A stretch of 64,000 nt of DNA, from positions 981,271 to 1,045,270 of the forward strand of contig CALSMJ010000001.1 of the NCBI GenBank assembly GCA_943787425.1, in the 5' to 3' direction. This DNA is from an uncultured Pseudomonadales bacterium. Its GTDB lineage: Bacteria > Pseudomonadota > Gammaproteobacteria > Pseudomonadales > Azotimanducaceae. Position numbers and translations under genes: made by a program. Under the pieces are notes generated by a model. It saw nothing but the letters and a program-made list of their open reading frames with translations. It ran no database searches and was not told the DNA's origin. This document shows, in pieces, positions 56,199 through 64,000 of the stretch; position 1 is the stretch's first letter, and every line of letters begins with the position of its first letter.

Positions 56199-57959
56199 TT
56201 AAATCGCGAGCAATCGAACATCGCTGAGTTGTCGACAGAGCTCGACCATGAATCGAGCCGCTTCCGCGCCGTCGATTGCGCGGTGATCGTAGCTCAAAGC
56301 CAGCGGTAAGATCTTTCTGGGCTCAAGCGCGCCCGCAACGTACCGCGGCAGCACCTGCGTTCGCGCAACCCCTAAGATTGCGACCTCGGGACTGTTGACA
56401 ATGGGTGTAAACCCGGTGCCACCAATCCCGCCTAGGCTCGAAATGGTAAAGGTCGTGCCTTGCATTTGACCCGGCAACAGCTTTTTGCTTCTGGCCAGTT
56501 CCGCAAGTTCGGCCGCGCTGCGCGCCAGTGCCGCGATTGACTGCAACTCCGCACTTTTAACGTTCGGCACGACCAATCCGTTGGGTGTCTCAACCGCAAT
56601 GCCAATATTAAAAAACCGTTTCACCACCCAATGCTCAAATGCCGGGTCAATCGATGCATTAAACCTGGGGTATTTCTTAAGCGCCTGGATGACAGCCTTG
56701 ATCACGAAGGCAAGGGGCGAGATTTTGATATCGCCAGGCGCGAGCGCCTCATTCAGACCGGCGCGAAACGTTTCGAGATCGGTAATGTCCGCCTCATCAA
56801 AGTGCGTCACCTGAGGGATCGATTGCCAACTGTACTCCAAGTTTTTGGCTGAAACCCGACGGATTCGACTGAGCGGCTCAAAAACCACTTCACCAAACTG
56901 ACTAAAATCCGGTAAAGGTTTTTGCTTGGGACCGTTGCCCGCCGCTTGCTCGGATTGATGTAACCGTGCTTTGACAAACTGCTGGACGTCTTCTTTTAAG
57001 ATCCGTTGACTGGGCCCGGTCCCCTGAACCATGGATAACGCAACCCCAAACTCACGAGCCAATTTTCGCACCGCCGGACCTGCATGCACTGCTTGGTCTG
57101 ATTCTCGGGCCCTCTCCCGCGCACTTGAAGCTCTATCCTGAGAGTGCGCATCCGGCATCTCGCCAAGGCGTATACCTTCTTCTGCAAACGGCTGCGCCGC
57201 CTGATCTGATAACCCGTTGGGCGATTCAAGCGGTGTTGTTGGCAGCGCAGGGATTGCGTCAGCGGGCGCCACAGCCGCCTCGCTTGTAACCGTCAACTGA
57301 ACTGCGACTTCTCCGCCCCTCACTTGATCACCGACATTTAGATCGATCGAGACCACCTGCCCTGCCGACGCCGCCACAATCTCCATGCTGGCTTTATCCG
57401 ACTCAAGGAGCATCAAAACTTGGTTTACGACAACTTCCTCCCCAACCTGGCAGTGGACTTCGATAACTTCGGCATCCTCAATTTGACCCAAGTCTGGAAT
57501 AAAAATCGCGACCGTCTGAGCTGTGCCCACTTCCAAAACAGCTGCAGGCGCATCATCCGAGATCTTCGACGCGTCGGAGGCTTGATCTAGAGCCTGCGCC
57601 GATCCGTTGCCCGCATCCGCGTCAGAACGCACCGAGTCGATCAGGTCGGTCTCGACCTTGACCTTGCGATCATCAGTGGCGCCTTCTGGCTCTGACGCCT
57701 CCGGACCCAGCGCAGCGCTCGCATTGGTTTCAATGGTGAGCAGCACATCGCCTTCCTTGACTGTCATGCCAGGTGTCATGAGAACCGATACAACAACGCC
57801 ATCAAATGCTGCTGGCAATTCAACGCTCGCCTTATCGGACTCCAGTACCACCAAGGACTGATTCTGCTTTACCGCATCGCCAGCCGCGACCAGGACCTCG
57901 ACCAATTCGATCCCTTCGGCTTCGCCCACGTCTGGGACGCTAATCTGTTTAAGTGCCAT
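56199..57959 (-). CDS. aceF: Dihydrolipoamide acetyltransferase (E2 of pyruvate dehydrogenase)
   Basis: 586 residues from the ATG at 57959, overlapping the aceE stop by one base. Two lipoyl domains (lysines in ESDKASVEL and ESDKASMEI), an Ala/Pro/Ser-rich linker, a peripheral subunit-binding domain (GPAVRKLAREFGV) and the acetyltransferase core ending with SYDHRAIDGAEAARF, whose His and Asp are catalytic. Gammaproteobacterial E2 proteins vary between one and three lipoyl domains. No lpd (E3) follows. Confidence 0.96.
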   Translation of the reverse strand: MALKQISVPDVGEAEGIELVEVLVAAGDAVKQNQSLVVLESDKASVELPAAFDGVVVSVLMTPGMTVKEGDVLLTIETNASAALGPEASEPEGATDDRKVKVETDLIDSVRSDADAGNGSAQALDQASDASKISDDAPAAVLEVGTAQTVAIFIPDLGQIEDAEVIEVHCQVGEEVVVNQVLMLLESDKASMEIVAASAGQVVSIDLNVGDQVRGGEVAVQLTVTSEAAVAPADAIPALPTTPLESPNGLSDQAAQPFAEEGIRLGEMPDAHSQDRASSARERARESDQAVHAGPAVRKLAREFGVALSMVQGTGPSQRILKEDVQQFVKARLHQSEQAAGNGPKQKPLPDFSQFGEVVFEPLSRIRRVSAKNLEYSWQSIPQVTHFDEADITDLETFRAGLNEALAPGDIKISPLAFVIKAVIQALKKYPRFNASIDPAFEHWVVKRFFNIGIAVETPNGLVVPNVKSAELQSIAALARSAAELAELARSKKLLPGQMQGTTFTISSLGGIGGTGFTPIVNSPEVAILGVARTQVLPRYVAGALEPRKILPLALSYDHRAIDGAEAARFMVELCRQLSDVRLLAI

Positions 57960-60631
57960 TACAGGGTCACTGGCTCTGGACTGGTCGGATCGATGTCCCA
58001 ACGCGCTCGGGCTTGCAAAACAACCTCAAGGGCAATGATGTTGGACGCCGCCAACGCCTGCAGCGCAGTGTAGGCAATCGAGAACCGATCGACTTCGAAG
58101 TGACGACGCAACTTCTCACGGGTATCACTTCGACCAAAGCCATCGGTTCCGAGCACATGATAGTCACCCTGAATTTGAGCCCGAATTTGATCCGCATAGA
58201 GCTTGATATAGTCCGTCGCGGCAATCACAGGGTAGCCGCTGTCGCCAAGGCAATCCTCAACATGACTCTGCCGAGCCGGCTGATCCGGGTTTAATCGGTT
58301 CCAGCGCGCAACCGAATCACCATCTCGTTTGAGTTCGTTGAAGCTCGTCACGCTAAAAATGTCAGAGAAGACCTCGAACTCGGATTCCAAAATGTCCGAT
58401 GCCGCCAACACTTCTCGTAAAATCGCTCCCGAGCCTAAAAGTTGAACCCGCTTCTTAGAACGCTTTGCTTTACTTGAAGCGGCTTTGAGTAAATACAGAC
58501 CACGCTTGATACCCGCTTCACAACCCTCGGGCATTGCCGGCTGCTGATAATTTTCGTTGGTAATGGTGATATAAAAATACTTAGGCTGCTTTTCAACAAA
58601 CATCACTTGCAGGCCATGCTGAATAATCACAGCAAGCTCGTACGCATACGTTGGGTCATACGACACGCAGTTCGGCACTGTGCCAGACAAAATATGACTG
58701 TGTCCGTCTTGATGCTGCAAACCCTCTCCGTTGAGCGTCGTTCGACCCGAGGTGCCGCCCAATAAAAATCCGCGAGCACTGAGATCGCCTGCCGCCCAAC
58801 ACAGATCCCCGATCCGTTGAAAACCAAACATAGAATAATAAATATAAAACGGCACCAGCGTTTGCGCATGATTGGAGTAGGAGGTTGCAGCCGCGAGCCA
58901 AGCCGCAAATGCGCCGCCTTCGTTGATCCCCTCTTCCATAACCTGACCATGTTGGTCTTCACGGTAAGACATGATCTGACCCGTATCGACGGGCTCGTAG
59001 AGCTGCCCCACGCTCGAGTAGATACCCAGCTGCCGGAACATGCCTTCCATTCCGAAGGTTCGCGCTTCGTCTGGCACAATGGGGACAATCCGTTCACCGA
59101 GATGGGGGTCTTTCACCAAAATAGAAAGCAAGCGGACAAATGCCATCGTGGTCGAGATTTCACGATCGCCCGAGCCTTGGGTAACGGGTGCAAAGGCCTC
59201 TAAATCCGGAATGGTTAAGGCGTCAAAATGGTTCAGCCTCGAGGGGATCGCGCCACCCAACTTTTCCCGGCAGGTTTTTAAATAACGCAGCTCAATTGAA
59301 TCTTCGGGCGGCCGATAATAAGGAATGGCTTCTAGGTCCTCATCGTTAATGGGGATGTCAAACCGATCTCTAAACTCGCGCAATGCTTTGGTATCGAGCT
59401 TCTTGACAGAATGCGTAAAATTTTGGGCCTCTCCTGCCAAACCGAGCCCATAGCCTTTCACGGTTTTCGCAAGAATAACGGTTGGCTGACCCTTGTGGGC
59501 GACCGCTGCAGCATAGGCGGCGTAGACTTTATACGGATCGTGACCACCCCGATTGAGCCTCGAAATTTGTTCATCCGTAAGATCAGAGACCATTTCAGAA
59601 AGCTCTGGATGCGCGCCGAAAAAATGCTCGCGGACATAACCGCCATCGTGGCTTTTGTAGTTCTGGTAATCGCCGTCGACCGCGTCGTCCATCCGCTGCT
59701 GCAGCAGACCTTGGGTATCCTTCTCGAATAAAGCATCCCACTGTCGTCCCCACACCACTTTAATAACATTCCAGCCAGCGCCTCGAAAAGCGCCTTCAAG
59801 CTCTTGAATAATTTTACCGTTACCTCGAACCGGGCCATCCAACCGCTGCAAGTTGCAATTCACCACAAAGATCAGATTATCAAGACCTTCGCGACCGGCC
59901 AGAGAGATGGCGCCGAGTGATTCGGGCTCATCCATTTCGCCATCGCCGATGAAGCACCACACTTTGCGATCACTCTCGGGCGCAAGACCTCGATTCACAA
60001 GATACTTCATGATGTGCGCTTGATAGATCGCCTGCAAAGGTCCAAGCCCCATCGAGACGGTCGGAAACTGCCAGTATTCCGGCATCAACCAAGGATGCGG
60101 ATAGGAGGACAAACCATCACCATCGACTTCCTGCCTAAACCGATCGAGCTGATCCGCTGACAAATGACCTTCTAAGAAAGACCGGGCGTAAATCCCGGGT
60201 GCACTGTGGCCTTGGATATAGAGCAAATCCCCTGGCAACCCAGGCTGATTGGCTCGGAAAAAGTAATTAAAGCCAACATCGTACAAAGTCGCCGACGACT
60301 GAAACGTCGAGATGTGACCACCCAAGGTGGCGTCTTTGATATTGGCGCGCATCACCATCGCCATGGCATTCCAGCGGATCAAACTGCGGATATTTCGTTC
60401 GACAAAAAGATCGCCGGGCATTCGGGCTTCTTTGTGTACTGGGATGGTATTTCGATAGGGGGTGGTAATCGCGTAGGGTAATTGTGAGCCTTGTTCGGTC
60501 AATTTGACCGACAATTTTTGCAGCAAATATTGAACACGCTCAGCGCCTTGCGTCTTCAAGACCGACGACAGCGCGTCGAGCCATTCCTGCGTTTCTTCAG
60601 GATCTGAATCCATTGATTCAATTTCATTCAT
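57959..60631 (-). CDS. aceE: Pyruvate dehydrogenase E1 component (homodimeric type)
   Basis: 890 residues, as in E. coli (887). It decarboxylates pyruvate with thiamine diphosphate and passes acetyl to AceF. Visible motifs include the TPP-binding GDGEMDEPESLGA, GHISTFQSSATLYDVGFNYFF, and the GGTSGRTTLNGEGLQHQDGHS loop. The first 30 residues (EETQEWLDALSSVL) form the N-terminal E2-binding region. It is first in aceE-aceF with 62 bases of upstream space. Confidence 0.98.
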   Translation of the reverse strand: MNEIESMDSDPEETQEWLDALSSVLKTQGAERVQYLLQKLSVKLTEQGSQLPYAITTPYRNTIPVHKEARMPGDLFVERNIRSLIRWNAMAMVMRANIKDATLGGHISTFQSSATLYDVGFNYFFRANQPGLPGDLLYIQGHSAPGIYARSFLEGHLSADQLDRFRQEVDGDGLSSYPHPWLMPEYWQFPTVSMGLGPLQAIYQAHIMKYLVNRGLAPESDRKVWCFIGDGEMDEPESLGAISLAGREGLDNLIFVVNCNLQRLDGPVRGNGKIIQELEGAFRGAGWNVIKVVWGRQWDALFEKDTQGLLQQRMDDAVDGDYQNYKSHDGGYVREHFFGAHPELSEMVSDLTDEQISRLNRGGHDPYKVYAAYAAAVAHKGQPTVILAKTVKGYGLGLAGEAQNFTHSVKKLDTKALREFRDRFDIPINDEDLEAIPYYRPPEDSIELRYLKTCREKLGGAIPSRLNHFDALTIPDLEAFAPVTQGSGDREISTTMAFVRLLSILVKDPHLGERIVPIVPDEARTFGMEGMFRQLGIYSSVGQLYEPVDTGQIMSYREDQHGQVMEEGINEGGAFAAWLAAATSYSNHAQTLVPFYIYYSMFGFQRIGDLCWAAGDLSARGFLLGGTSGRTTLNGEGLQHQDGHSHILSGTVPNCVSYDPTYAYELAVIIQHGLQVMFVEKQPKYFYITITNENYQQPAMPEGCEAGIKRGLYLLKAASSKAKRSKKRVQLLGSGAILREVLAASDILESEFEVFSDIFSVTSFNELKRDGDSVARWNRLNPDQPARQSHVEDCLGDSGYPVIAATDYIKLYADQIRAQIQGDYHVLGTDGFGRSDTREKLRRHFEVDRFSIAYTALQALAASNIIALEVVLQARARWDIDPTSPEPVTL

Positions 60632-60693
60632 AAGGACTGACCGATAAACTCAATTGACGAAAACCATTACCCGTCATTCACCGCGAGTATAAC

Positions 60694-61549
60694 TTACCCA
60701 GATTCGGCCTCCAAATGAATGGCCCTGCAGAGCGCCGTAATACCCGACAGAATGCGACGAGCGGGACGACTGAGCAGATCCGATTCGACACGTTGAATCG
60801 TTGCCTCCGGCAGAAAAGTCTGCCACTTGGCTTGCCAGGGTAGCACCCCTGTTTGATTGGTCACGAAAACAATGACGTCAGGTTGCCCGGACAAAACGCT
60901 CTCCAATGTCACAACGGGCACCTCGGAGACCGCGTCCGAGAATAAATTGTCCCCGCCGCAGACCGAAACCGCCTCCCCCATATAATGATGGTCGCTGACA
61001 GTAAACAATTGATTCTCGGCGATCTGAAGAAAAACCCGCGGGCTCGGCCGAGGCGCATAGCGCGCCCGTAATTGATTCAGCGATGCCGTAAATTCTGCTT
61101 CGATCAAAGCCCCCCGTGCACCCTGACCGAGCGCATCACCCAACGTCCGATAGGCTTGACCAATGCTCTTCAGGCCTTTGATTTCCTGGCGCTGCACCAA
61201 GAAGCCGAGTGCTTCTAGCTTGCTCAGCGTCCTTGGGGCACCGCCCTGCCACGCTAAAATACGATCGGGCGCGAGATTTATAATCCGTTCAACATTCAGC
61301 TGAAAGGCATCTCCCACTCGCGGGAGGTCCGACGCGTCAGCCGGAAAATCAGAGTAACGCGACACGCCAACCAACTGCTGGCCCAACCCAAGATCATAAA
61401 TCATCTCGGTCAAGTGCGGCGCCAACGAAATCAGCCGCTCGTCCGATGCGGCCTGAACAGACCAAAGTGCGAGAAGAACAACAATCGCGAAGCGACCAAG
61501 ATTGCTTTGACCTTGAGGACTGCGCCAAAAAAACGGCTCGGTTCGCCAC
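60694..61549 (-). CDS. BtuF-like cobalamin/metal-complex binding protein, N-terminus out of frame
   Basis: The clear frame ends at 60694 and opens, from a TTG at 61425, with LAPHLTEMIYDLGLG and VGVSRYSDFP, matching periplasmic BtuF-type proteins; FLQIAENQLFTVSDHHYMGE and CGGDNLF are also typical. In the same frame upstream lies a signal-peptide core (FAIVVLLALWSVQA), but no start codon. Removing one T from the T7 run (61527-61533) joins it to a GTG at 61549 that directly follows the ampE stop. An extra base is therefore likely. BtuCD is not in view; other metal chelates are possible substrates. Confidence 0.72.
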
Positions 61550-62374
61550 TTATGACAGCAGCGTCAGCAGCGCCGCCAGTCCGATCCAGCCGAAAAACAA
61601 GCGACTGATCAGTCCCTCAAAATCCTGAAGCCAATCCAAATACCCAGCGGAATCGAGCTCGGTTTCGGGCTCAAACTCGGGCGCAAGCCCAAGACAAACC
61701 CCGGCATGCAAAAGATCCCCTTCATCGATTGACCAATCCTTCAGACTGGCAATAAAAAACGGCCAGCCCTCTCGAAAACGCCCAACCAACGCCAACAGTA
61801 ATAATGAAACTCGAATGCTCAATCCGATCAACCAGCGCGAGATCGCTTGAGCGTCCTCAACAACGGTCGCCCCCAACGCGTTGGGATTTGCTTCACCGCT
61901 ATTGCCTTGCCGCTCATAATGACGCTGAAGAAAACAAAACAAGGCGCCACCGGGTCCCAGCAGCAGATACCAAAAAACATAAACAAAGAAACCTTGATGC
62001 AGGTTTGATAATAAACTGCGCAGCGTTTGACCCTGCGCGTCAGCAAGCAAAACATGCTCGGAGGTCGACTGACGGGCTTCAACCTGCAAGGCATCAAAGG
62101 TCATTTCCGGCGAGGGTGCATGCAAAACAAAAAGCATGACACCCAGATGCAGCAACAATGCCGGCAACCCAAACAAAATCGTCTCAAAACCATTCGAAAC
62201 CCAGGCAAGCACTAAGGCGGGCAAGACAACACCCGCAAGGTAAGCTGCTGCGCCGGACAGCACACCATTAATCCAGCTGAACCAGTTTGCCGGGTAGCTG
62301 CCGGCTATCCTTGGAAGCGCCCCCCACCAGTACCGTACAGCCAGTAAAAAGAGTAAGACCACGATGAAAGCCAT
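61550..62374 (-). CDS. ampE: AmpE-like inner membrane regulatory protein
   Basis: 274 residues with about four membrane segments. The opening MAFIVVLLFLLAVRYWWG, HQGFFVYVFWYLLLGPGGALFCFLQR and the C-terminal LISRLFFGWIGLAALLTLLS fit AmpE, a membrane protein linked to beta-lactamase induction. It follows ampD on the same strand, the classic ampDE order. Its stop is directly followed by the presumed GTG start of the btuF-like gene. Confidence 0.88.
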   Translation of the reverse strand: MAFIVVLLFLLAVRYWWGALPRIAGSYPANWFSWINGVLSGAAAYLAGVVLPALVLAWVSNGFETILFGLPALLLHLGVMLFVLHAPSPEMTFDALQVEARQSTSEHVLLADAQGQTLRSLLSNLHQGFFVYVFWYLLLGPGGALFCFLQRHYERQGNSGEANPNALGATVVEDAQAISRWLIGLSIRVSLLLLALVGRFREGWPFFIASLKDWSIDEGDLLHAGVCLGLAPEFEPETELDSAGYLDWLQDFEGLISRLFFGWIGLAALLTLLS

Positions 62375-62407
62375 CGAATCATCCTTTATCGATCGTTGAA
62401 ACCCCCT

Positions 62408-62445
62408 AATTTACACCAGAACCCTCATAGGATCTGATGTAAATT
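62408..62445. repeat. Inverted repeat at the end of ampD
   Basis: 13-base arms AATTTACACCAGA and TCTGATGTAAATT with one mismatch and a 12-base loop, overlapping the ampD stop codon. It has no T-run, so it may stabilise the mRNA end or limit readthrough into ampE. Confidence 0.55.
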
Positions 62446-62989
62446 AGCAGCAATGCCAGAATTTTTCCCAATCAAAAGACGGCCCCGGGTCTGTCTTTCG
62501 CCCTGGCGCAATGTCCGAATGTCCAACCACAGCACGCGCAGGTATCTGATAATGGTCTTGCAAGGCTGAAACAACCGACCCCAAAACCTCGTATTGAACC
62601 TCGCGATAAGGCGCCGTATCCGTGCCTTCAAGCTCGATCCCGATACTGAAATCATTACATCCTTGCCGACCTTGATAGGTGGATGCGCCCGCGTGCCAAG
62701 CACACTGATCAAACGCAACAAACTGCATCAGCGCGCCGCACCGACGAATCAGCAGGTGCGCCGAGACGCGTGCCGCCGTTAAATCCGAGAAGTCCTGGTG
62801 CGCTTGCCCTGATAGGGTACCCATAAAGAGCGCTTCAACATACCGGCCGCCAAAATGGCCGGCTGGCAAGCTGATACAATGCACGACGATAAGACTAATT
62901 TCGCCGTCCGGCCTTGGGCTGGTATGCGGCGAAGAATACTGACGCGCAGCCTCGATACGGTGGTTTATAATCTGATATCTGGCGCTCAC
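62444..62989 (-). CDS. ampD: 1,6-anhydro-N-acetylmuramyl-L-alanine amidase
   Basis: 181 residues, the normal AmpD size. It cleaves the stem peptide from anhydromuropeptides in the cytoplasm. Zinc ligands are the first His in LIVVHCISLP, and His and Asp in VVGHSDIAPGRKTDPG. The catalytic Glu is in SIGIELEGTD. No signal peptide is present, as expected. Loss of AmpD derepresses AmpC in species with that system; ampC is not in view. Confidence 0.95.
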   Translation of the reverse strand: MSARYQIINHRIEAARQYSSPHTSPRPDGEISLIVVHCISLPAGHFGGRYVEALFMGTLSGQAHQDFSDLTAARVSAHLLIRRCGALMQFVAFDQCAWHAGASTYQGRQGCNDFSIGIELEGTDTAPYREVQYEVLGSVVSALQDHYQIPARAVVGHSDIAPGRKTDPGPSFDWEKFWHCC

Positions 62990-63029
62990 GTCGGCTGATC
63001 CTCAGCGATAACAGGAGAGATAAGAAAGC

Positions 63030-63539
63030 ATGGCTGGGATTACACAACTAGGCAAGGCCATGATGACATTGGGCTGTCTCTTATTCATCGGCTTGATGAG
63101 CCTTTGGTTTGGAGAGATTGAAGAGGACCGCTCCTACCCCAATCGAACGCCGACTAGCCTTACCGAGAATGGCGTGATCGCAGTTACACTCAAACAGGAT
63201 CGCCAAGGCCACTATACCGTCAGCGGCCTGATCAACAATGCGCCCATCGATTTCTTGATTGATACGGGCGCAACCGAAGTTGTGATTCCCGCAGGATTGG
63301 CAGAACGCCTCAACCTGGCGCGAGGACGCGCCAAGCGCGCAAGCACCGCCAACGGCCCCGTAACCGTTTACCAGACCAATCTTGCAAAATTGTCAATCGC
63401 CGACCTGCACTTCGACAACGTCTCGGGTGTGATCAATCCTGGCATGCGGGGCAACGCAGCCCTGCTTGGGATGAGCGTTTTGAAAAACCTCGAATTAACA
63501 CAAACTGGCAACACCTTAGTCCTAAAGAGAAAACAATAA
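63030..63539 (+). CDS. Retropepsin-like aspartic protease (TIGR02281-type)
   Basis: 169 residues. One N-terminal membrane helix (MMTLGCLLFIGLMSLWF) is followed by a periplasmic clan AA domain with the active-site motif FLIDTGATEVVIP and the LLGMSVLKNLEL segment that closes the barrel. One such domain implies a homodimeric enzyme. The substrate is unknown. It is divergent from ampD, and its stop overlaps the nadC start by one base. Confidence 0.88.
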   Translation: MAGITQLGKAMMTLGCLLFIGLMSLWFGEIEEDRSYPNRTPTSLTENGVIAVTLKQDRQGHYTVSGLINNAPIDFLIDTGATEVVIPAGLAERLNLARGRAKRASTANGPVTVYQTNLAKLSIADLHFDNVSGVINPGMRGNAALLGMSVLKNLELTQTGNTLVLKRKQ

Positions 63540-64000
63540 TGGATTACGTAACCCAAACCAGTCTCAAGTCCGTGGTAGATGCCGCGATCGCGGAAGACCT
63601 TGGCAGCGGCGACCTTACGGCCCAACTCATTCCTGAACAAGTCCAGGCAACGGCCACCCTAATCTGTCGAGACGCGGCGGTCATTGCCGGGATCCCTTGG
63701 GCAGAACAGGTGTTCAAAACAATTGACCCGAGCCTTTGCCTCACGTGGCGAATTGAGGATGGCGCTTGGACCAAAGCGGGTGCCACAGTTATGACCTGTT
63801 CAGGCAACGCGCGATCGATTCTGACGGCCGAGCGCACGGCCCTAAATTTTTTGCAAACCTTATCGGCAACCGCAACCGCCACCCGAGCACTGGTCGATAA
63901 GATTGCCCATACCAAAGCTCAGCTGCTGGATACTCGAAAAACGCTGCCGGGTTTGAGGCTTGCGCAAAAATACGCGGTACTTCAAGGCGGTGGACACAAC
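63539..64000 (+). CDS. nadC: Nicotinate-nucleotide pyrophosphorylase, 5' part
   Basis: 154 codons, open to the end of the window. NadC converts quinolinate and PRPP to nicotinate mononucleotide in NAD synthesis. The N-terminal domain reads AIAEDLGSGDLTAQLIP, the core begins with SILTAERTALNFLQTLSATAT, and the substrate segment LLDTRKTLPGLR is complete before the edge. The order nadC beside ampD, divergent, is usual in gammaproteobacteria. Confidence 0.95.
   Translation, partial: MDYVTQTSLKSVVDAAIAEDLGSGDLTAQLIPEQVQATATLICRDAAVIAGIPWAEQVFKTIDPSLCLTWRIEDGAWTKAGATVMTCSGNARSILTAERTALNFLQTLSATATATRALVDKIAHTKAQLLDTRKTLPGLRLAQKYAVLQGGGHN

Noticed and set aside
57959..60631. Several long antisense frames over aceE, aceF and groL
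   Set aside because: They are shadows of highly biased coding sequence on the opposite strand.

Overview
The window is about 64 kb of a densely coding gammaproteobacterial chromosome. Family matches and local gene orders (yebC next to aspS, nadC/ampD/ampE, aceE-aceF, gspA-gspB, argC, sbcB, metR, miaE) point to a free-living, non-enteric relative of the Pseudomonas/Oceanospirillales lineages. A TRAP transporter, an Amt ammonium channel, a DASS carrier and cobalamin salvage genes fit an aquatic heterotroph, but the species cannot be named from this sequence. No rRNA, tRNA, prophage, insertion sequence or CRISPR array was seen.

Layout. 1-6 kb: yebC, aspS, a zinc-ribbon protein, an HU-like protein with its own terminator, and proS broken by one extra base. 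6-13 kb: a TlpA-type lipoprotein, a YihY-type membrane protein, an ArsC-like protein, a four-gene acyl-CoA block (monooxygenase, SDR, propionyl-CoA synthetase, AMACR-type racemase), an esterase and miaE. 13-21 kb: a frameshifted glycosyltransferase-like gene, argC, a subgroup Ic aspartate aminotransferase, an RhlB-like helicase, a cupin, DUF2237, an SDR carrying the full halohydrin dehalogenase motif set, and a GNAT. 21-28 kb: amt under a clear sigma-54 promoter with two NtrC-like sites, a TRAP operon, an alpha/beta hydrolase, a TauD-type dioxygenase and small genes. 28.6-28.9 kb: a probable small RNA carrying a long complement of the 16S rRNA 3' end. 29-34 kb: metR and a glycosyltransferase/methyltransferase/toroid/methyltransferase cluster. 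34-45 kb: moeA, moaB, an enoyl-CoA hydratase, a PatB/MalY lyase, msrA, a 14-bp tandem repeat, purC, a sulfur-amino-acid PLP enzyme behind a SAM-II-like riboswitch, apeB, sbcB and a DASS carrier. 45-51 kb: an acyltransferase, gspA-gspB, a coiled-coil membrane protein, a urate-oxidase-N-type membrane protein and DUF2835. 51-64 kb: groSL with a CIRCE operator, atl, ampG, yajQ, a cobalamin adenosyltransferase, aceEF, a btuF-like gene, ampE, ampD, a retropepsin-like protease and the start of nadC.

Themes. Methionine/sulfur metabolism recurs (metR, patB/malY, msrA, riboswitch-controlled PLP enzyme), as do cobalamin salvage (btuF-like, adenosyltransferase) and peptidoglycan recycling (ampG, ampE, ampD). 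The most notable signals are the SAM-II-like riboswitch with a complete promoter/aptamer/antiterminator/terminator layout, the candidate RNA at 28.7 kb, the candidate halohydrin dehalogenase, and nitrogen control of amt. Three genes (proS, the glycosyltransferase-like gene and the btuF-like gene) each appear to carry one extra base, two of them in or beside homopolymers. That suggests residual sequencing indels more than true gene decay.
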